Below are positions 48,348 to 60,161 of a stretch of DNA of 64,000 nt, in pieces. Source of the DNA: Heterostelium multicystogenum (Eukaryota > Evosea > Eumycetozoa > Acytosteliales > Acytosteliaceae). Below the pieces are notes generated by a model. It was not told the origin of the DNA. It saw nothing but the letters and a program-made list of their open reading frames with translations, and did no database searches. The position numbers and the translations under genes were made by a program. The stretch is from the NCBI GenBank assembly GCA_003667245.1, contig RCNN01000055.1, forward strand, positions 16,081 through 80,080, in the 5' to 3' direction. Position 1 is the first letter of the stretch. Every line of letters starts with the position of its first letter.

Positions 48348-50280
48348 TTACTTTCCAACTACTATTTGAGGTGAAGACGACAGATCAGATATTTCTTTGC
48401 CTCTAATATCAATATTAGATGCTTTTGTTTGAATACACAGATATTTTAAATTCTGTAGAGTAATAAAGGGTAAGGATAGCCAAAAGAAGTACATCAGTAT
48501 TCCGAAGAGGTAATAAGTTTAAAATTATATGATACTTACTACAGAATAAGGGTGTTTGTGATAGTTAATTTGTATTTCCTTGACTAAAGGATCAGCTATA
48601 CCAATTAGATCACCTTTCTTAATTGCATTCGAAGTTATATTATAAATGGATACAACAATCAAATGTGAGTTTCTATCTGAGCATATGGAAATTCGAGGTA
48701 CTGATTCGCTTGGTGAAATCACTTTCTTTACTTTACCGATGAAATAGCCGTCTTTGTTTAAACCAAGCTGCAGTGCCTGTATCGAAAGAGATACCTGATT
48801 CTTAATGATATTCCTTCCGCCATTATTAAACATCATTGGACTGTAGTTTAATAGGTTATTAATCTTATTTGTGTTGCTTTTCTTTTTAGAGTTGGTCTTG
48901 TTGAGTGAATCTGAGATCAGCTTGGAGTTTGATAGTATCTCGTGAATATTCTTTATTGGATCCGCCCAAGGTTTGTTTTCGATTTCCAACGCTCTTGTAA
49001 ATCCGTCCAATGCCAATTGATACTCTTCTTGATATTTATAGATCTAGAGAAGAGAACAGAAGAACAAAATACATAGTTATTTGTTAATTATCTTTCCATT
49101 TTGATAACAACTTGGCTTTTTGTATAGATTAGGGTTTTAGTTATGTTATCTATATTAGACATACGGTGGCTCTATTATAGTATAGGTCTGGATTATTTTT
49201 CAGACTAGAGTATTGCTCGGAGTAGCTGTATGCTTTCAAGGCACTATTTAGATCGGATTCATTTTTTTCTACATCGATAAAGAATGAGCTTAGATATGAG
49301 TTACCAAGAATATCTAGATAAGTATTTTTTCAAGAGTTAGTATCAAAACTCTTAATATATATATATATATTTGAAGATCATAAATATAAAAGGATACATT
49401 ACACCATGATTCTGAATTCTTAAAGTCAATGGATAATGCTTCTTTTGCATATTTTACACTTTTTTCCACATTATCTTTCTTTTTAAGTATATCTGTATAA
49501 TTGTTGTGTGATTATTTGTGTTTAGCAAACATTATTGATTTTGTATGAACTTACTGTCTTCGTGTAGTTGCCTAAGAACTATTGAGATCTTTTGTAAAGA
49601 TACAACATTTTTCTAAGATTAAACAATTATTAGTTATCCTAGAGGTTACATGAGTCATGTTTATCATAACTACATTGTTTCTTTGCAAAGATTGTTGGAA
49701 GCATTTCATTGCCAAGACAAGGCAGTTTTTTCGCCAATACAGTTCGCCAAGCTCATTCCAAGCAACTTCAAGTGTGTCATCTAATTTGATAGCTTTCGAT
49801 AAATAGTTTTCAGCATTGGTAATATTTACAGTGGTTTCATCTTTTTTGAGTAGCGTTGACCCAGTTGAGATGTTGGTGGATGAAGCTGTTACCGTCGAGG
49901 CATAGTGTGGGTCGTTATCATTGCATATCAACAAAAGATGATAGAGTCTTCCATAGAGAAAAGATATATAGGCCTTGGTTTTAGTTGGATAATAGTGTGA
50001 TTCATCATCTACATTATTATTATGATTATTATTTAAATAAATGATGATGAGTCAGTAAGTCGACAGTAACAAACAACTAGATAGATTTTACCTACTTTTA
50101 ATGAAAGTGTTATTCAGTGAGGTGATGTATGATTTTGATGATCGCCGATGACTTGGTTAGCTCGGATTCGTCTTTCGACAGAAACAGAGTGATGTTGTCA
50201 ATGATAGGATCGGTGTCCTTCATTTCTCTACTTGTTTGTTGTTGTGGTTGTTGTTGCTGCTGTTGTTGTATAGCATCCAT
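48348..50280 (-). CDS. ttc5: TTC5 (STRAP) tetratricopeptide protein
   Basis: TPR protein with a C-terminal OB fold; in animals it is a p300/p53 stress cofactor and recognises nascent tubulin for tubulin mRNA decay. At least seven minus-strand exons from ATG 50280 (MDAIQQQQQQQPQQQTSREM). Readable pieces include KAYISFLYGRLYHLLLICND, the segment SKAIKLDDTLEVAWNELGEL continuing YWRKNC, then KNVVSLQKISIVLRQLHED, SWYILGNSYLSSFF, NPDLYYNRAT and EEYQLALDGFTRALEI. The OB-fold part has GYFIGKVKKVISPSESVPRI and VVSIYNITSNAIKKGDLIGI. A last exon (about 48450-48348) adds NLKYLCIQTKASNIDIRGKE and ends SSPQIVVGK. Introns are 45-110 nt with GTAAGT/GTAGTT donors. One frame change near 50120 in exon 1. Exon order follows human TTC5 closely. 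Confidence 0.88.
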
Positions 50281-51292
50281 GTTAATTAATAATACACACA
50301 CACATACGCGACAGATACATTACATTATTATTAATATAATTGTGGTGTCACAGATTGTTTTTTTGGGTGATGCCCAAATTTATTTATTTTTTACATAATT
50401 TTAGATTAAATTAATTAATTGTTGTTGTTATTATTGGGGGATGTAACACACAACTGTTTAGGGATGGGGGGTTTGTGGGGCAATAATAGGGATGAGGAAC
50501 CTGTGTTTCGGATAATTCAATTTTGTTTAGTTATAAATTTGGATTTATTATTCATGTGAAATAGTTACCCCCTATTTTTAAAAATATCTATAGTTTTGTG
50601 AAGATTACTAAACCATAAAAGGTCATTTTTGTTTGATCAAAAGTTCATCTAGATCCTGGGCTTCCTAAAAAGGTAATATATTATAATATAATTTAGGGTC
50701 TGATTAAAATGATTAAATACCAAGAATGGAAATTTAGGACTTTAATAGTGATGGACTTACAAATCAAATGAATTTGAAACCACAGTTCAAATTGATAATG
50801 TAATCTAGTTTCTTTTTAAAATTAGAGTTTTCAAATTCCAAAATATATCAAAAATTTTTTTTATTACTAACTAATAATATATATTCTTAATAATCTTTAA
50901 GAATTAACCATTGTTTATATGAATATACTATTAATTAATGGTCAATGTATGTATATACTTACTTTATGAAGGTCAAAAAAATATTATTGTTTTTTAGTTG
51001 TTTTGTAATTTTTATTATCTGTCTTCGGAGATTTTGATCTACTTTTGATAGCATCTAATGAAGATTTAGTTTATTATTATTAATAAATGTTGAGAATAAT
51101 AAAAGAATTTAATAAAATGATATTGTTACTTCTGATATATACTAGGTAATCAATATTAAATATTAAAGGGGTGACCAATCGGAAGGGCTTTTAAGAACAG
51201 GGAGTATCTCTATTTTTGCTAAACAAGAATACCCTCAATTTTTGATGCTCTTTTTCCTAACCCGCATACGGGTCCATTTTTGAAAAAATACT
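50281..51292. other. intergenic, nothing recognised
   Basis: AT-rich spacer upstream of TTC5. A short perfect hairpin ACCCG-CATA-CGGGT lies at about 51259-51272, just beyond the 3' end of tRNA-Gln. No coding sequence seen. Confidence 0.55.
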
Positions 51293-51364
51293 TTGCTCTG
51301 CTGAGATTCGAACTCAGATGACTGGATTCAAAGTCCAGGATACTAACCCTTATATGACAGAGCA
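51293..51364 (-). tRNA. tRNA-Gln (TTG)
   Basis: 72-nt cloverleaf. Acceptor TGCTCTG pairs with CAGAGCA, discriminator A. Anticodon arm CTGGA-CTTTGAA-TCCAG reads anticodon TTG and is identical to that of human tRNA-Gln. T arm CTGAG-TTCGAAT-CTCAG. No intron. Confidence 0.95.
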
Positions 51365-51657
51365 CTTAATGAAATATTGAATTTTTAAGCATTTTTATAT
51401 TATAAAAATTTCATTTTTTGTTGTGTTTTTTTTTTGGTTTTTTCTAAAAACATCACTTCCGAGAAATGGCATCCAAGTATCTGTAAAATTGACTATTTGT
51501 CAGATTGGGGAATTGTTCCATTAATCTTTAAAAATTCCCAACTATCTCAAGTTTCTTGGAAAATTATAGCTATTTCATGACCATCAGTATTAATATAGAA
51601 AGGTACCTTTAAAGATTGATCAAAGTAAATAAATAAAAATCCAATTAATAAATAACA

Positions 51658-52288
51658 ATGTCAATAAATGATATCAAGGGACTTAGACTGATCACAAATT
51701 TCATAACGAATGAAGAGGAGGAATCGTTACTGGAAAATATCGACAAATGTGATTGGTCAAGTGAAATTGCAAGAAGAAACACAGCAGTATGGATATCATT
51801 ATTCATACAAGGCGAGAGGAGTAGATGAGCTAGATGACGATGGTGAGCCAACTACCCCACCAACGCCAGAGTTTCTAAACTTTCTAATAGATAGACTGGC
51901 AAAACTATCTGATCCGGTTATTCCATTCACCTTTGACCAGGTGATCATCAATGAATATACCAAAAACCAAAAGATTCTTCCGCATATCGACTCTGTAAAA
52001 GATTGGGAGTCAACAGTGGTGAGTCTGAGTATTCTTTCTGAGTGGGACATGGTATTTATAAAGGTATATATTAATGAATATTTATTTCTTTCTTTCAAAA
52101 TACTAATTAAATAATTATACTACTTATTTTCAAATCAATTCCAGGATGATGTCGAAATAAAAATAGCATTGCCAAGAAGATCGCTTTTAGTTCTCCAAGA
52201 CGATGCACGTTTTCTATGGAAGCACGGAATCAAACCTCAGAGCAAGAATAGAAGAATCTCTCTAACCTTTAGAAAATATAAACTTTAA
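51658..52288 (+). CDS. AlkB-family 2OG-Fe(II) dioxygenase (ALKBH4-like)
   Basis: Oxidative demethylase of the AlkB superfamily, about 185 residues. Exons 51658-52065 and 52145-52288 (intron GTATAT...CCAG). Start MSINDIKGLRLITNFITNEE is a typical AlkB entry (lead-in helix before the jelly roll). Iron site His/Asp is in ILPHIDSV, the second metal His is expected in WKHGI, and the 2OG-binding Arg pair is in SKNRRISLTFRKYKL at the C-terminus. ALPRRSLLVLQDDARFLWKH matches my memory of the ALKBH4 subgroup (actin/DNA demethylase) better than ALKBH1 or ALKBH8. One frame change at the AAA near 51770 (one extra base) joins EIARR to TQQYGYHYSY. Confidence 0.85.
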
Positions 52289-52590
52289 AGCTAACAAATA
52301 CTATACTATACTATATCTTATTCAGTTTAAGCAACAATAACAACAATATCAAAACAAAATGGTTCTTTTGATTCTAATTCAAAAAAATGCTAAAAAATTA
52401 TTAGCAAATCAGTGAGTCACAATGATTTTTCATGAAGTGATGGTAACCCCAATTCCAAATTTGTCAATTTAATTTAATTTCAATGATTTATAGATAGAAT
52501 ATAAATAGAAATAAATCATCATTATCTTCATCTTAAGATAGATAGTTGTTGTTTGTTGTTGTTTCAAATAAATAACTAAATAAATATATA

Positions 52591-53483
52591 ATGGGATTTG
52601 GTATCACAGATTCTCTAGCATATGCTTGTAGGAGCTATGTACTCATCATTGTTTCTTTAGTCATTTGTGCGTATACAACCTATCAAATTCAAAATCTAGG
52701 ACTGAAAATGAGTCATCCTGTAAGTGTATCTTAATAGCTCTCCTTCATACCTGATTGACTGATACGCTAACTGATGGTATGTTAACGATTTGATTAGGTA
52801 TTAGACAGTATGACATATGGATATAACCCAGAGCAGGCTATGAAGATGCTGAATAAGTTGTCTTCTTATGAGTTGGATACCTATAAATCATTATATACTG
52901 ATGGATACGATGTTGTTTTTCCATTGATGCTTTGCCTTCTCTCGCTAGGACTCCTCTCGTATACTTTCCCGATCATGGGATTCAGAGCATTCAAGTTTGT
53001 CATTTTCATTCCAATTCTTTATATGATATGTGACTACTCTGAGAACTATATTCACTATACCGTATTGACACTGTACGTAATTATGATCATATCATACTAC
53101 TCAATCTATCAATCAATCAATCAATCAATCTTGAATAATTTTATGATTAAGTTATTAATGACCATACACTCTGAATTTAGCTACCCAATGAGACATAAGC
53201 TACAGAGCCACATAAATGATCTATTATTCATCAGTGGATGGGCTTGTTTATTTAAATATATCTTTTTCTGTATGTATATAAAAAATAATTGTAATAACAC
53301 AAGCAATAATAGTTATTCATTTTCCGAACCAACCAACCAACTTACTTGCTTCCATTCAAATTCTATTTAGACTCCGACCTTTTCTTTATATTTTTTGGAT
53401 TCGTAACACAAGCTATTTCCTATCTAATTAGAGTTGTCAAAGGAACCAACCAAACCAACAATACCAAATTGAAATCCAATTAA
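52591..53483 (+). CDS. multi-pass membrane protein of unknown function
   Basis: Four exons in phase: 52591-52719, 52798-53072, 53181-53269 and 53371-53483, giving about 201 residues with no frame errors. Four hydrophobic helices: YVLIIVSLVICAYTTYQI near the N-terminus, VVFPLMLCLLSLGLLSYTF, KFVIFIPILYMICDY and DLFFIFFGFVTQAISYLI. Between the first two lies LDSMTYGYNPEQAMKMLNKL, a soluble segment of the kind seen in small uncharacterised bacterial and protist membrane proteins. The tail is hydrophilic (KGTNQTNNTKLKSN). I chose the donor GTACGT at 53073 because it keeps frame into YPMRHKLQSHINDLL; the intron carries an (AATC)n run and is itself open and 108 nt long, so its retention would also be translatable. 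Role unknown. Confidence 0.8.
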
Positions 53484-53811
53484 AGCCACTTTATAGAGGT
53501 TCAGAACATAACATAATAAATTACAATGTACATTTAATTGTCCAATCAACTAATATCATCATCATTATCACTATCATCCTATCTATTGTTATTATTATTA
53601 GTAGTAGTAGTCGTACTAATAATAAAAGCTAATCAAATGGTGTGAGTAACTTGATATTAATAAGAAATTAATTAACTTTTCGTCATTCGGTGTTGTCATT
53701 ACTTTTTTGCAAAAATAAAAATAACGTGTGGTGTGATAAGGCAACAAACGAATGCAAGTAGATCTTTGTCATTTTAATATTTAAGTAAAGAAATATAGAT
53801 ATATAATAATA
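53484..53811. other. intergenic
   Basis: Short AT-rich spacer with (ATC)n and (ATT)n runs; probable promoter of the COA1/TIM21-like gene. Confidence 0.5.
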
Positions 53812-54791
53812 ATGATCAGGTCATTGCTATCAAATACAACTAAAAGTTCATTAAGAAGCTTCACTTCCATTCATGGAAATAGCAATATTAGACTAGGCAG
53901 AGCTTTATTCATCGAAAAGAATAACTTCACTGCCATCAATGGTCTTAGATCATATTGTACAAAGAAAGATAACACAAATACACATACAAATACAAATATA
54001 GATGAAATCAATAATAAAGTAAATAATAATAGTGGTAATAATAGTAGTAGTATTAACAATAGTAGTAGTAATAGTAATAATAATAATAGTAAGAGTTCAG
54101 AAATTTTAGTAGATTTAAGTGAAGAGAATAAGACTCAGATTAATAAGGAACAACAAGAACCAAAAGAACAACAGCAACAAAAGGAAGAGAATAAAGAAAA
54201 AGAAAAAGAAAGTACTGCAGATGGACAAGAAGGAGAACAGGAACAATCAACAACAGGAGAAAAGAGAAAGGAAAGAACATTCAAGGAAAAGTTGATTTCA
54301 AAATTGAAGTGGGGAACATTCTTCACTGTTTTGGGAGGAACTATTACTTTCTTGTTCTATGAATCACACCTGAGATCATCGCTTCCCTATCGTTTGGCAA
54401 TGAGAGCTGTCAATGCCAGCGACGAAACTCTCAAGATGTTTGGTGGAAAGATTGCACCACTCTCATGGACACAATGCTTCCAGCGTCCAATCAAAGGATA
54501 TGTAAAGATCAGGGAAGGTGGAACCGAATGCGAAGCCTATCTTGCCATCCCCATCGACAGATACGTGCCACCACCTCCCAAAGAAGGAGAGGTTATCGTA
54601 GAGCTTCCAGAGGAAGAAGCACTCAAAGGATACGATGGAGGAGCACAGCACGGATATATCTACGCGACATTTGCCAAGCGAAGCTCATGGTTCTTTGATT
54701 GGAAGATTAACACCCTGGTGGTCCGACACCGACAACGATCACACCATCAAAAGTGATTGATCGTACCGTCTATTTACCAGCATTCAAATAA
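53812..54791 (+). CDS. COA1/TIM21-like mitochondrial inner-membrane protein
   Basis: Nuclear gene for a mitochondrial protein. The N-terminus MIRSLLSNTTKSSLRSFTSI is a basic, Ser-rich presequence. It is followed by Asn/Ser and Glu/Lys/Gln low complexity, a basic stretch (KERTFKEKLISKLKWG) and one membrane helix (TFFTVLGGTITFLFYESHL). The C-terminal domain facing the intermembrane space reads LPYRLAMRAVNASDETLKMF, GGKIAPLSW, KGYVKIREGGTECEAYLAIP and GYIYATFAKRSSWFFDWKIN. This order of helix, PYR.A...V....E.LK..G and a two-layer fold is that of COA1/TIM21-type proteins, which assist cytochrome oxidase assembly or TIM23 sorting. Two frame changes near 54720 and 54755 let it continue VIDRTVYLPAFK to TAA 54791 instead of stopping at 54756. 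Family assignment is by pattern only. Confidence 0.7.
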
Positions 54792-54828
54792 ACAATAAAT
54801 AGAGTCCATCAACAACAACACATACATC

Positions 54829-54844
54829 ACAGTGATCACTGTGT
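54829..54844. repeat. perfect 16-bp palindrome
   Basis: CACAGTGATCACTGTG, self-complementary, in the 3' flank of the COA1-like gene. It may be a protein-binding site or chance. Confidence 0.9.
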
Positions 54845-55109
54845 AAATTAATTTTGGACACTCAATCTAAAATAAATAGCAACTTCCTACATACATCCAT
54901 CCACAAATAATTATGGCAAGTGTCATCGTCCTTATAGTTTAAAAAAATAACAGAATACACCACCCTATTTTTTAATTTTATTTAATTTGAAAAAAATTAG
55001 AAAAAACGAACGACGAATGAATAGAATGATTTGATTTGAGTGTGAGAATAGTGTGTTTATTAATATTCATTCATTCAGCTGTTATTATATTGGATATATC
55101 TTAGTAACA

Positions 55110-58100
55110 ATGGCTGGTCAAACTAAACCTAAAACCAAAGATAACAACAACATCAACAACAGCAATAAGAATGCTGACACCTCTAAGAATAGCAATCAAT
55201 CTGCCACTGAGAAAAAAGGGTTACGAAAGAAGACAAGAACAAAAACAAAAGAATGCAGTAGCCTCAAAGGTTGGTTGGTTTGGCAATGACAAAAAGAATA
55301 GCAGTACCACCACCAAAAAAAACCACCAACAACAGCATCAAAAGCAACAATAACAACAAGAGCATTAACAACAAGAATAATATAGTCGTAAAGAAAGAAA
55401 AGAATGAAGTAAAGTCTTCAGTATCAACAACTCCTACAACACCATCTGTCAAAGCAGAGAAGATCCTAGAAATACCAAAGCATTCAGCCAACTATCAATA
55501 CTTCAAATGAAGAGTTGAAAATGTTTATACTAGAGCTGCTAATTTATATACTGAGAGATGTAGAGCTTATTTGGAAGGTATGAATCGTTTGACGATGATA
55601 TGTTTGATACATACATACACATAGACATAAAACCTAGACTAGAATTGAATTGATTAACATTTTTGATATCTACTTGTAGAGTTTAAGAAAAAGAGCAAAT
55701 AGAGATGATCAATGGAGAGAGAAACTTCAGCATACTGGTACTGCAACAGATAGAACTTCATCGATTTCACTTTTAGTCAGACAGGCACCAAATGTTTAGA
55801 TTGTCTAGTCTTGATATTCTCTTGCAATTGGTTCAAAAGAAGTCACAACGTGAACGTGAACTCTCATTAACTACATTAAAAGGATCTCTTTTTGAATATC
55901 TTGTTGCCAAACAACAAGTTAAAGTAAGTAGTAGTAGTAGTAGTAGTAGTAAATACATGCTTGGCCAACGATAACAGGAAATACTAATGAGATATGATGG
56001 GTGATTATTGTAATATTGTAGGAGATTCATTGATAGACAGCCATTTGACAAGGATGTTAAAGACGATGATTTAGTTCAGTGGTTCTTTGAAGATATGTTG
56101 AAATCACGTTATACTTTGTTCATTCAGATTCTCGAGAAATTGTCACGTGACTCTGTGACTCTTGTACGTCAAAAGACAATTCGTATTCTACATAACCTTT
56201 TGATGAAGAAGCCCGAGCAAGAGGATGTTCTTTTGACGCTCCTCGTCAACAAGCTTGGTGATAATGACCGTAAGAATGCTTCGATCGTGCCCGAGCTCCT
56301 CGAGCAGATCGTCTATGTACATCCAGGAATGAAGTTGGTTGTCATCCGTGAAGTTGAGCAATTCTCTATCGTTCAAACATTTCGCATCTTTCACAGTTCA
56401 ATGCAATGAGATTCTACATCTCCATTCCACTCGACGATGACAAAGACAAGGAGATCGCCTCCAAGTTGATATCAATCTATCTAGCGTTCTTCAATGTCTT
56501 GGTCAACAAGCGTCAGGTTAATTCAACCCATCATCACACTGATTCTTCGTGGTATTAAGAAGGCAATGGAAGTCTCGAAAATCCCAATCTCCAACTTTGA
56601 GGATCAATTGGATTCGATCTTTTATGATTTCACATCACGCCACATTCAACAAGGCTATCATGACACTTGCACTTATTTATGAAATGAAGAAGACCAATCA
56701 AGTAACTATCTCATCACATCATATCATTTGCTTGATCAGATCTGATCAAAGGCATATAAACAATGATTATTAACCTACTCTTTTCTAAAGAATATTACAG
56801 ATAGATATTACAGAGCACTCTATGAATTGTTGGCAAGAAGGGAATTCATTGGACAATTCGATCAAACACCATTGATCAACTTGATTTTCAAATCCATTAA
56901 GAACGATACCAATCTCACCAGATCAAAGGCAATGATCAAGAGAGCATTGCAAATATGCCAGTATAACAAAAGACCTCTTTTATCGTCGGTGTATTGCTGA
57001 TGGTTTCCACACTCATTCAGCAAATACCAAAGTTGGGTGAGGTCATCTCAACTCCAGAGTTTGATTTAAATAAGAGAGCAACTCTTGGCTGAGGACAACA
57101 ACAAGACCAAAAAGGCAGAGAAAAAAGAAGAAAAGAAGAAAGAAACCGAACCAACCGCTGAAGCACCAGCTGCTACCGAATCAACAGCCGACGAAAACAA
57201 AAATAGCATACGATCCACTGAAGCGTGATCCACAGTTTTCACATGCCGATGTCACTTGTCTTTGGGAGTTGTTGGCTTTCAAAGATCATTAACAATCCAT
57301 CAGTTCAAATTTTCGCAGATACCCTACTCAACAAACAACCAATTCAATTCAAAGGAAATCCATCTCTTACATTCACCTTGCCAGCATTCCTCGAGAAGTT
57401 TGTGTAAGTAATATTGGAAACAACATAGTTAGCTATAGATATTAATGTTATATTTATGTACATATGTATGATAGTGTTTTCAAATCCATCGAATAAAATT
57501 AGATCAAATGGTGAATTGACTATTACAGATGTCAGCAAGGGTAACTTAGTCAACTTCAAGGTGATTTGGATAAATATGTTGAGGCTTACTACGCAGAAAC
57601 CGCCAAGATTAAGATTCCTGGTCAAAATACTCACAGATCTGGTTTTTGCTGTTGACGATGATGAGTTGGATCTTGCATTGGCTGGTGCTTTCCCACCAGG
57701 TGAAAAGGATGAAATGTCACAGTTTGAAGGAATGGACGATGATGATATTGATGATGATTTGGTATATATCTAACAATTATTTAGGCTTAGATATAATATT
57801 AACCTTTTGATTATTTAAATGACAGGACGGAGAATATAGTTATTCAGATTTGGAAGAAGATGATTTCAATGAAGATGAAGATACATTTACAGGAACTGCC
57901 AAAAAGAAAGAGAAGAGAGCCCCATCATCATTCGCAGACGATGATAATGAGGAGGATGATGAGGATGAAGACGCTTTTGGAGATGAGGATATTATTGAAC
58001 CAGATTTTGATGAAGATGAGAGATGGTGATGAAGATGAAGATGAAGATGTCCAAGTACCAGATTTTGGTGACGAAGGAGAAGATGAAGATGATGATGCTG

Positions 58101-58435
58101 AGTTTACCAGATTTCGGTGATGAAGACGAAGATGATGATGCTGAGTTACCAGATTTCGGAGAAGATGATTTGTTGGATGCCGATTTCGACGAAATGGATG
58201 GAAAGAAAAAGGAAAAAACACATCATCTTTCATGGACGCAGAAGAGTTCGAAAAGATGCTCGAAGAATTCAAACCACAAGATGCTGGTAAATGGGATAAT
58301 AGAAATTCAAAGAAGAAAGGTGCAGCCAAACAATCTCAAAAGCCAAAAGGAAAGAAAGTTCAAGATAAAAAGAGAAAAGATAATAAATTTGATGATATAT
58401 TTATATTAAACAAATCTTTAATACAAATTATTTAA
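55110..58435 (+). CDS. NOC1/MAK21 (CEBPZ) ribosome-biogenesis factor
   Basis: Nucleolar protein of the CBF/MAK21 family that works with NOC2 in 60S pre-ribosome maturation. Start MAGQTKPKTKDNNNINNSNK, an Asn/Lys arm, then SLDILLQLVQKKSQRERELS and LVQWFFEDMLKSRYTLFIQI. A HEAT-like part follows (SVTLVRQKTIRILHNLLMKK, YISIPLDDDKDKEIASKLIS, LILRGIKKAMEVSKIPISN, RRYYRALYELLARREF-type motif at 56810). The family mark YDPLKRDPQFSHADVTCLWE lies near 57209, with HNNPSVQIFADTLL and GNPSLTFTLPAFLEKF after it. The tail is very acidic (57820-58200), ending in MDAEEFEKMLEEF and a basic KGKKVQDKKRKDNKF. Introns seen include 55578-55679, 55924-56021 and about 57404-57525. At least ten single-base frame changes are needed, the densest in the window. 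Confidence 0.88.
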
Positions 58436-58578
58436 TTTAATTTTAAGTCCATAGCTTTTGAATGGGAATGTACAAATACTTATAGCCAATGATTTGTATT
58501 TCCTCACAAAACTAGAAACAAATCAATACAAATATATTTAGTCAATATCAACAATAAAAAGATAATAAAAGTGTAAAT

Positions 58579-58854
58579 TCAACAATATCTAGAGATGGAA
58601 CAATTTAATATACAGGATATTAACATTGATTTAAATTTATTTTCTCTACACTTTAATGATAAATTCTGACATCTATATTGATGGACTATTGGGGATTTCA
58701 ATTGATATTGGATTGGACTTGGACTTTGCTTGGTTTTCAAGTATTTTTGATAAATAAGGTAGTCAGAATAGGTTACTCCTGATACTAATATAAAGGTAGT
58801 TGTTGGGTTTTGTTTGGCAAATGAGACAATTTTTGAGGTGAGTTGGCCTAACAT
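58579..58854 (-). CDS. small predicted membrane protein
   Basis: Possible 91-residue protein starting MLGQLTSKIVSFAKQNPTTT, with one hydrophobic segment (TFILVSGVTYSDYLIY) and a Gln/Ser/Lys tail containing several Cys. The basic amphipathic start followed by a helix resembles small mitochondrial membrane proteins. No family recognised and no splice evidence; the C-terminal half may be out of frame. It converges with NOC1. Confidence 0.4.
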   Translation of the reverse strand: MLGQLTSKIVSFAKQNPTTTFILVSGVTYSDYLIYQKYLKTKQSPSPIQYQLKSPIVHQYRCQNLSLKCRENKFKSMLISCILNCSISRYC

Positions 58855-59190
58855 TCTTGGAAATAGTGTTTATTAATTTAATATTTATTTTATTTAATTG
58901 TTTTAAATTTGATTTGACTTTGTTGTTTAATTGTATGAAGTTACAATGACTTTTCTAATATATAGATGTAAAAATGACCAGGGTGAAACTATTTATTTCC
59001 AAAAAAGTTATAAATTACAATAGTTTTTACAAAAATCGGATTTTTGATCAAAGTGGTTACAAAAGAAGTAGGCAATTTAATCCTGGTGGAACTCTTAAAT
59101 TAAAGTAATGAAACCATCATGACGTTCAATAGTGTAATCAAATAGTATACTTCTTTACTATAATGACTTTTGATTGATTAATTATCAGGT

Positions 59191-59387
59191 CATCCATATA
59201 CTTGTCGATTCGAACTGTGATAATCTATTAGCTTGGGGAGTTGAACAAACTGTAGAGAGTTGAATTCTCTGAGCTTGATACCAGTTTCCACTCCAAATTC
59301 AAACTGAAAACCAAATCATCGAAGGAATTTCTTTCATTAATCGAATTAATCGAGATGTTGTAGGATGTTGAACTTGATTTGGTCTGG
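59191..59387 (-). pseudogene. fragment of an EGF-type membrane protein gene (relic)
   Basis: On the minus strand this segment encodes TSYNISINSINERNSFDDLV, FSLNLEWKLVSSSENSTLYS and VRIDKYM, matching the part of the first gene in this window that lies just after its EGF modules (about 2895-3085) at roughly 85% DNA identity by eye. A one-base deletion and a TAG break the frame after NSPS. No EGF module, membrane helix or start is present around it. It is therefore a decayed partial duplicate; the sequence on each side no longer aligns. Confidence 0.85.
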
Positions 59388-59661
59388 AATATTCCAAATG
59401 TTGGGTAGTAGTTATCAATAAACATGCAAACATTACCATGAGCAAAGATGATCAACTTATGAATTAACACTCTAAAAATACAATTTTAAAAATAGATGGG
59501 TATTATTATGATAATTCATTAAACATATGTCAATAAAATTTTTGTTTATTTAAATTGACTAACCTCCCTTTTCTCAATTAAATATCATATTTAAAGTGTA
59601 CAATAATATTGTTTTTTTAGATATTTAATATAATTAAATTACCTTATCTATTTATATCTAA

Positions 59662-60161
59662 ATGGTCATTTATCGATCGGTTATGTCTCCAGGAAGCTCA
59701 GTATTTAAGTTTCATATTTACCACCTGTCGATAATCCACTCATAGACTGTGTTCCGAACAGCTTGCAACCTGTTCCTCCTCCTTCTGATGCTCCTATTCC
59801 TCTTGTTTGGAGAAAAGAACAGCTTAGGGTTGCAATTCCAAATAATGTGACCAATATCTATGTCACTGAACCACCAAGGTAAGTCAGACTTTAACAACAA
59901 TTACCAAAATATCTTATTTATACAATCATTCAGTGAAAGTCTACATGCTGGTTGTGAACTTTCACTGAATGATTGTACTAATAAGATGTTTTGATTATTT
60001 TTGATATCAACAGCATGATGGAGATGATTAATATTGAAAAGAATGTAAGTCTTTACACTTATTTATAACTAATAATTTTCCTAAAATATAAACACTTCGT
60101 TCTTTAGAAAGGACCTGTTAGGAAGTATCTCATTCATTTAGTTCTGTTCCAACCTACTTAA
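59662..60161 (+). CDS. small spliced gene of unknown function
   Basis: Three exons: about 59662-59878, 60014-60044 and 60108-60161. The introns are GTAAGT...CAACAG and GTAAGT...TTTAG and preserve frame. The product of about 100 residues starts MVIYRSVMSPGSSVFKFHI, continues PPVDNPLIDCVPNSLQPVPP and LVWRKEQLRVAIPNNVTNIY, and ends KGPVRKYLIHLVLFQPT. One missing base near 59719 must be assumed to reach the ATG at 59662; otherwise the 5' end is unknown. No family recognised. Correct splice phase at two junctions, including an exon of only 31 nt, is the main argument that it is real. The first intron carries a 36-bp hairpin. Confidence 0.55.
59905..59993. repeat. long imperfect inverted repeat (hairpin) in an intron
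   Basis: Arms 59905-59940 and 59958-59993 are complementary at 33 of 36 positions, with the inner 20 bp perfect, around a 17-nt loop (CTACATGCTGGTTGTGA). The lower-stem differences are one transition and two adjacent changes. It lies inside the first intron of the small gene above. Confidence 0.95.
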
